The translations under genes were made by a program, and so were the position numbers. This document shows, in pieces, positions 60,270 through 64,000 of a stretch of DNA of 64,000 nucleotides. Position 1 is the first letter of the stretch. The number at the start of each line of letters is the position of its first letter. Source of the DNA: Lachnospiraceae bacterium (GTDB taxonomy: Bacteria > Bacillota > Clostridia > Lachnospirales > Lachnospiraceae); the NCBI GenBank assembly GCA_910575445.1, contig CAJTFW010000001.1, positions 310,001-374,000 on the forward strand, in the 5' to 3' direction. The notes under the pieces are model-generated. The model was not told where the DNA came from, did not search any database, and worked only from the letters and a program-made list of their open reading frames with translations.

Positions 60270-61076
60270 ATGAATACATGGTTAAATCTAGAAGGAAAGA
60301 CAGTGATTGTAACAGGAGGCGCATCTGGAATTGGCAAGGCAGTGGTAGAGGAATTCTTAAATCAGGGAGCCAATGTGGTGGTAGCAGATATGAGCCCGAC
60401 AGCGCCTGAGATGCCGGCTGGAACATGGCATTATATAGTGACAAATGTCACAGACAGAGACAGCGTGGAACATATGGTAGAAGAGACGGTGGAGAAATTT
60501 GGAACTGTGGATATTTTGGTCAACAATGCAGGTATCAATATTCCAAGACTTTTGGTGGATGATGCAAAGCCACATGGAGAGTTTGAGTTGGATGACAATG
60601 TATTTGATAAAGTAGTCAATGTTAATCTAAAAGGCGTCTATCTGTGCGCACAGGCAGCTGGACGTGTGATGGTTGAGAAAAAGTCAGGCGTTATCATCAA
60701 TATGTCCTCAGAGAGCGGCTTAGAGGGCTCAGAGGGGCAAAGCATCTATGCGGCGACCAAAAATGCAGTCAATTCCTTTACCAGGTCCTGGGCAAAAGAG
60801 CTTGGAAGAAAGGGCGTTCGCGTTGTCGGTGTAGCACCAGGCATTATGGAGGCGACCGGACTTCGTACGATTGGCTATGAGACGGCGCTTGCCTATACCA
60901 GAGGTATCACAATTGAGGAGCTTCGGGCAGGTTATAGCAAGACATCTACCACACCGCTTGGACGCTCCGGGAAACTCTCTGAAGTGGCAGATATGGTGTG
61001 CTATCTAGGAAGTGAGAAGGCTTCTTATGTCCATGGTGTGACCTTTAATGTGGCTGGTGGCAAGACCAGAGGCTAG
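60270..61076 (+). CDS. srlD: Sorbitol-6-phosphate 2-dehydrogenase (SDR family)
   Basis: A 268-residue short-chain dehydrogenase. The NAD(H)-binding TGGASGIGKA is at residues 15-24, NNAG at 85-88, catalytic Ser147 (NMSSESG), Tyr160 and Lys164 (YAATK). It oxidises sorbitol-6-phosphate to fructose-6-phosphate, the second step after PTS import. The assignment to this substrate rests on its place between srlE and the regulator. Length is normal. Confidence 0.85.
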   Translation: MNTWLNLEGKTVIVTGGASGIGKAVVEEFLNQGANVVVADMSPTAPEMPAGTWHYIVTNVTDRDSVEHMVEETVEKFGTVDILVNNAGINIPRLLVDDAKPHGEFELDDNVFDKVVNVNLKGVYLCAQAAGRVMVEKKSGVIINMSSESGLEGSEGQSIYAATKNAVNSFTRSWAKELGRKGVRVVGVAPGIMEATGLRTIGYETALAYTRGITIEELRAGYSKTSTTPLGRSGKLSEVADMVCYLGSEKASYVHGVTFNVAGGKTRG

Positions 61077-61119
61077 TCTTTGATAAGCAAGACTTTCCTT
61101 CCAGAGCAAAATGATACTT

Positions 61120-61146
61120 TTGTCATAATGAATTGTTTATTATAAT
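61120..61146 (+). promoter_or_regulatory. Possible internal promoter before the PRD regulator
   Basis: A perfect TATAAT (61141-61146) with TTGTCA (61120-61125) at a short 15-base spacing. It could give constitutive low expression of the regulator. Confidence 0.4.
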
Positions 61147-61178
61147 GAACATAAGTGAAAGGAAGCAGGGGAAGGGAT

Positions 61179-63092
61179 ATGATGACGTCAAAGACACCAG
61201 ACAGCAGAATCGCACAGATTCTAGATATTATGGAGCTTCGCAAAACTGCCAGGTTGGAAAGCCTGGCAGATAAGCTAGACGTAGGGACAAAGACGATAAG
61301 AAATGATATTCGAGAGCTTAATCAACTTTTAGAGGGCAGCGCGCTTATCGAGTCAATGTCGGGGAAATATGCATTTTTTGTATTGGATGAAAGAGAATTT
61401 CAGAAGAAAAAGCAGTTAATCTACAGTCAAAATGACTATATGAATTCGCCGGCAAAGCGATATGGCTATATTCTAAATCGTCTGATGCATGAGGAAGAAG
61501 CGGTTCTGATTGATGATTTGGCCGATGAAATCTGTGTAGGCCGAACAACGATAAATGGCGATTTAAAAAAGCTTAGAGAGATGCTAGAGAGCTATCAGCT
61601 TCAGATTGTAGGAAAGCCCAATACTGGTATCCATCTAAGCGGTGAAGAACTAAAACTTCGGCTCTTTATCTTAGAACAACTCTACGACCAGGTATTTGAG
61701 ACATTTCTTCTTGACGATGACTTAGACCATATGGTGAATGAATATTGCCAGGAGTATGGTCTTGACTATATGACCACACAGTATTTTATGCGTTCTTACA
61801 CCCTGATGATGGACCGGGTATTAAATGAACATCCTCTTGGATTTCTTCAGGAAAAATATCATGAGCTAGAGCAGACGATGGCATATCGTTTTGCAGAGAA
61901 GATTATCACTAGGACGATAGAGATGCTTCAGATACAGATTCCCATGGAGGAGATACTCTTTTTATCGCTTCCGATTGCGGGGATGCGTACCTCGATAAGC
62001 CAAAGTGACAAGCAGGCGATGGAGATTAGTGAGGAAGTAGCGGAGTTAGTCGTAAAGATTCTAAATCGAATTGCCTATGATATGAATTTTCATATTTCCC
62101 CTACAGACCTGTTAGATGATTTTGTCTATCATATTAATTTTATGCTTAATCGCCTAAAGTACCGCTTTTATATCCGCAACTATGCGCTGACAGAGATTCG
62201 GGAAAAATATCCGCTGGCCTATAAGATGGCGGAGCTTTCCAAAAAGGTGATAGAGGAACAGACCAATCTTGTGGTGGTCGATGATGAACTGGGATTTTTG
62301 GCTTCTTATTTTAGTCTGTTTTTAGAAGAACAGCATCATAAAAATGAGAAACAGACCAAAGTGGGGATTGTCTGTGCGCAGGGTGTGATTGCGGGAAAAC
62401 TGATAGAGGTACGGCTTAGAAAGATGTTGCCGGTACAGACAGAGTTTGAACTTTTGTCGGAGAAAGAAGCGAGAAAGAGGGAAGATTTTGACCTGATGAT
62501 TTCCACTTCTAGAAAATATGAGTCCGATACTATGTCTGTGATTTATCTTGGTGAAATTTTTGACGAAGTAGAGGTGCTTCGGCAGATTGAAAGATTGAAG
62601 TATCTAGGACATCTAAATGCGCCGATTAAGACAGGACTGAATTCTCTGATTGCAACTATCTTAGAGCCAGAGCATTTCTACGTACTTGCTCCAGAACTTT
62701 CGTATTTAGAAGCGATACTATATATGGCAGAACAACTGATACAAGCAGGCGTGCTGCCAGCGGATTTTAAGGAAGCACTTCTTAGGCGGGAAGAAAAGAG
62801 TACAATGCTTTTTGACAAAGAGATTGGATTTCCACATCTGCAATATAAAGGAGAGAAGATTGTACTGGCAGTTGGTGTGGCAGAGCGTACAGGGCCTGGT
62901 GTTCGTTTTGTACTGTTTTTGGCACTGCCACAGGATTTGGAGCTTAATGACCGGATTCTAATCCATATCTATAATGAGCTTTTGGTGATTTCTTCGGAGA
63001 AAGAATTACTAGATGATATTGCCAAACTGAAATCCGGCAATGCATTTGTCTTATATATGATTAAACACAATGAACGATTTGAAGATATTTAA
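61179..63092 (+). CDS. PRD-domain transcriptional regulator of the srl operon (MtlR/GutR type)
   Basis: A 637-residue multidomain regulator. Order: N-terminal helix-turn-helix (SRIAQILDIMELRKTARLES), second HTH (near 115-160), two PRD domains (about 180-400) with conserved His-containing segments, a EIIB-like domain (VGIVCAQGVIAGKLIEVRL) and a C-terminal EIIA-like domain (about 500-637). PTS phosphorylation of PRD histidines sets the activity of such activators. Its place between srlD and srlB points to control of sorbitol use. The ATG at 61179 has GGGGAAGGG just upstream; the frame opens eight codons earlier. Confidence 0.85.
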   Translation: MMTSKTPDSRIAQILDIMELRKTARLESLADKLDVGTKTIRNDIRELNQLLEGSALIESMSGKYAFFVLDEREFQKKKQLIYSQNDYMNSPAKRYGYILNRLMHEEEAVLIDDLADEICVGRTTINGDLKKLREMLESYQLQIVGKPNTGIHLSGEELKLRLFILEQLYDQVFETFLLDDDLDHMVNEYCQEYGLDYMTTQYFMRSYTLMMDRVLNEHPLGFLQEKYHELEQTMAYRFAEKIITRTIEMLQIQIPMEEILFLSLPIAGMRTSISQSDKQAMEISEEVAELVVKILNRIAYDMNFHISPTDLLDDFVYHINFMLNRLKYRFYIRNYALTEIREKYPLAYKMAELSKKVIEEQTNLVVVDDELGFLASYFSLFLEEQHHKNEKQTKVGIVCAQGVIAGKLIEVRLRKMLPVQTEFELLSEKEARKREDFDLMISTSRKYESDTMSVIYLGEIFDEVEVLRQIERLKYLGHLNAPIKTGLNSLIATILEPEHFYVLAPELSYLEAILYMAEQLIQAGVLPADFKEALLRREEKSTMLFDKEIGFPHLQYKGEKIVLAVGVAERTGPGVRFVLFLALPQDLELNDRILIHIYNELLVISSEKELLDDIAKLKSGNAFVLYMIKHNERFEDI

Positions 63093-63110
63093 TTTAGGAG
63101 GTATTACGAT

Positions 63111-63470
63111 ATGAATACAATTTATGAAAATGCGATTAAAGGAGTAGGAGAACTTGCTTCGGCGTTTGCAGAGGAGAAGACAATTATATTATTTGGCGAC
63201 AGTGCACCAGATACACTAAAGGATTACTGCTACAGTATTGATGTAAAGAAAGCAGACCGAGTGATTGAGCCAGGACAGATGTTAGAGATAGATGGCAAGA
63301 CCTATAAGATTCTGGTAGTGGGCGATGTTATGCAGAAAAATTTGGAGGCACTTGGGCATATCTCGATTCAGTTTAGCGGAGCAGCAGATGGTCTGCCAGG
63401 AACAATGGTCGTAGAAGAGGCTGAGGTTCCAGTGATGCAGATTGGAAGTGTTGTGCGGATTCTGGCTTAA
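63111..63470 (+). CDS. srlB: Glucitol/sorbitol PTS enzyme IIA
   Basis: A 119-residue EIIA-Gut. The active-site His83 is in LGHISIQFSGA, and the family C-terminal PGTMVVEEAEVP is present. It takes phosphate from HPr and gives it to SrlE. AGGAGG lies before the ATG. Length agrees with the family (about 120). Confidence 0.9.
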   Translation: MNTIYENAIKGVGELASAFAEEKTIILFGDSAPDTLKDYCYSIDVKKADRVIEPGQMLEIDGKTYKILVVGDVMQKNLEALGHISIQFSGAADGLPGTMVVEEAEVPVMQIGSVVRILA

Positions 63471-63482
63471 GTAAGGATAACA

Positions 63483-63743
63483 ATGCTTAGAAAGAAATTG
63501 CAGGTAATGATACCTGGGGGGATACATATGGCTGTAGCGCTGACGCTTGGCCAGATTTCTAAGAGAGAAGATGCACATGTGTTTTTGATGGCCAAAGGGC
63601 GAATGGTCAGTGCCAGAGAGTCTCAGAAGGTGTTGGCTCTTGGGATTCGTAAGGGGGAGTGGATAGAAGTGATGGTGGATAGCGAAGGGGGAGAGGAAGC
63701 GGAAGTTATAGAACAGGTGGAGAAGGTGTTGGGGTGTCTCTAA
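63483..63743 (+). CDS. HPr-like protein in the srl operon
   Basis: An 86-residue HPr homologue. His15 is kept in GGIHMAVAL, but Arg17 of the normal HAR motif is Ala. Position 46, the HPr kinase target Ser, is Glu (SARESQKVLALGI), which would mimic the phosphorylated state. The rest aligns with HPr along its length. It may be a dedicated phosphocarrier or, more likely, a regulatory HPr-like domain for this operon. It follows srlB by 12 bases; the start lacks a strong ribosome-binding site, and ATG at 63528 within GGGGG context is not supported by the alignment. Confidence 0.7.
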   Translation: MLRKKLQVMIPGGIHMAVALTLGQISKREDAHVFLMAKGRMVSARESQKVLALGIRKGEWIEVMVDSEGGEEAEVIEQVEKVLGCL

Positions 63744-63826
63744 TCGGATAAAATGCTCTTATCTTGCTTTTTACAAGGCGCTGTGATAATCTAAAACAGA
63801 GAAAACAGATGATGGGGGAATTTTCC

Positions 63827-63970
63827 ATGACAGGGCAAACAGGCAATATGGTACTTTTGCAGATTAAGGAGACTTATGAGAGCTTGAGTAATTCGGAAAA
63901 ACAGGTGGCAGGAGTTCAGCCTGGAGATTCCAAAGGTGTGATTTGGGCGTTGCTATTAATTGTATTATAA
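63827..63970 (+). pseudogene. Truncated RpiR/MurR-type regulator N-terminus
   Basis: A 47-residue frame starts MTGQTGNMVLLQIKETYESL and continues LSNSEKQVA, the N-terminal helix of RpiR-family regulators, but then diverges to GVQPGDSKGVIWALL and stops. A full member has about 280 residues. GGGGGA lies seven bases before the ATG. No continuation in the other frames is obvious before the window ends, so it is a remnant or a deletion product; a real gene ending elsewhere is not excluded. Confidence 0.45.
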
Positions 63971-64000
63971 AGAGCTAAATATACAAAAGCTAGAAGATAT

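Overview
The window reads as a chromosomal segment from an anaerobic, Gram-positive, low-to-moderate G+C Firmicute, most likely a gut Lachnospiraceae (Clostridia). Pointers are the gene order yicC-gmk-rpoZ and era-yqzL-recO, strong AGGAGG ribosome-binding sites, a pyrophosphate-dependent phosphofructokinase beside pyruvate phosphate dikinase, a sortase C pilus locus with SipW/TasA-type genes, and a Gram-positive glucitol PTS operon. The genus cannot be fixed from the sequence alone.

Layout. 1-1.5 kb: the 3' end of feoB, a FeoB-associated Cys-rich membrane peptide, two unassigned small proteins and a tRNA-Ser(CGA). 1.6-8.4 kb: a LacI-controlled sugar block made of a GH32 fructosidase, a LacI regulator and a CUT1 ABC transporter on the minus strand, with a DUF624 protein on the plus strand; three matching operator palindromes tie the transporter and the DUF624 gene together. 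8.5-12 kb: an OPT peptide transporter with a PqqD-like partner, then apbE behind a structured leader. 12-17.8 kb: rqcH and, divergently, yicC-gmk-rpoZ-ptsI-ptsH. 17.8-20.1 kb: a small P-loop kinase and a Thg1-like protein separated by a structured repeat, then an Rpn-type nuclease.

20.4-38.7 kb is a cell-surface island read left to right. A tyrosine recombinase sits beside a roughly 300-bp segment bounded by inverted repeats that carries an outward promoter and an oriented terminator, which is the architecture of a phase-variation switch. It is followed by a coiled-coil protein, a signal peptidase, a 1949-residue LPETG adhesin with 23 His/Cys repeats, an LPSTG major pilin, a class C sortase, several secreted TasA-like and sorting-signal proteins, SipW, a BTAD-type regulator and two related small proteins.

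38.8-49.8 kb is housekeeping: an M16C peptidase, era, a yqzL-like gene, recO, a lipoprotein, glycyl-tRNA synthetase, pfp and ppdK. 50-56.4 kb is an accessory, defence-like cluster: a ribbon-helix-helix protein with paired operator-like repeats around its promoter, then HD/RyR-like, Mrr-type nuclease and TIR proteins in one operon, followed by a hemerythrin protein. This cluster is the best candidate here for an undescribed system. 56.4-64 kb is a glucitol (sorbitol) PTS region: a fused SrlA-SrlE permease on the minus strand facing gutM-srlA-srlE-srlD-PRD regulator-srlB and an unusual HPr-like protein, ending in a truncated RpiR-type reading frame. All functional statements come from reading motifs and gene order; no database search was run.
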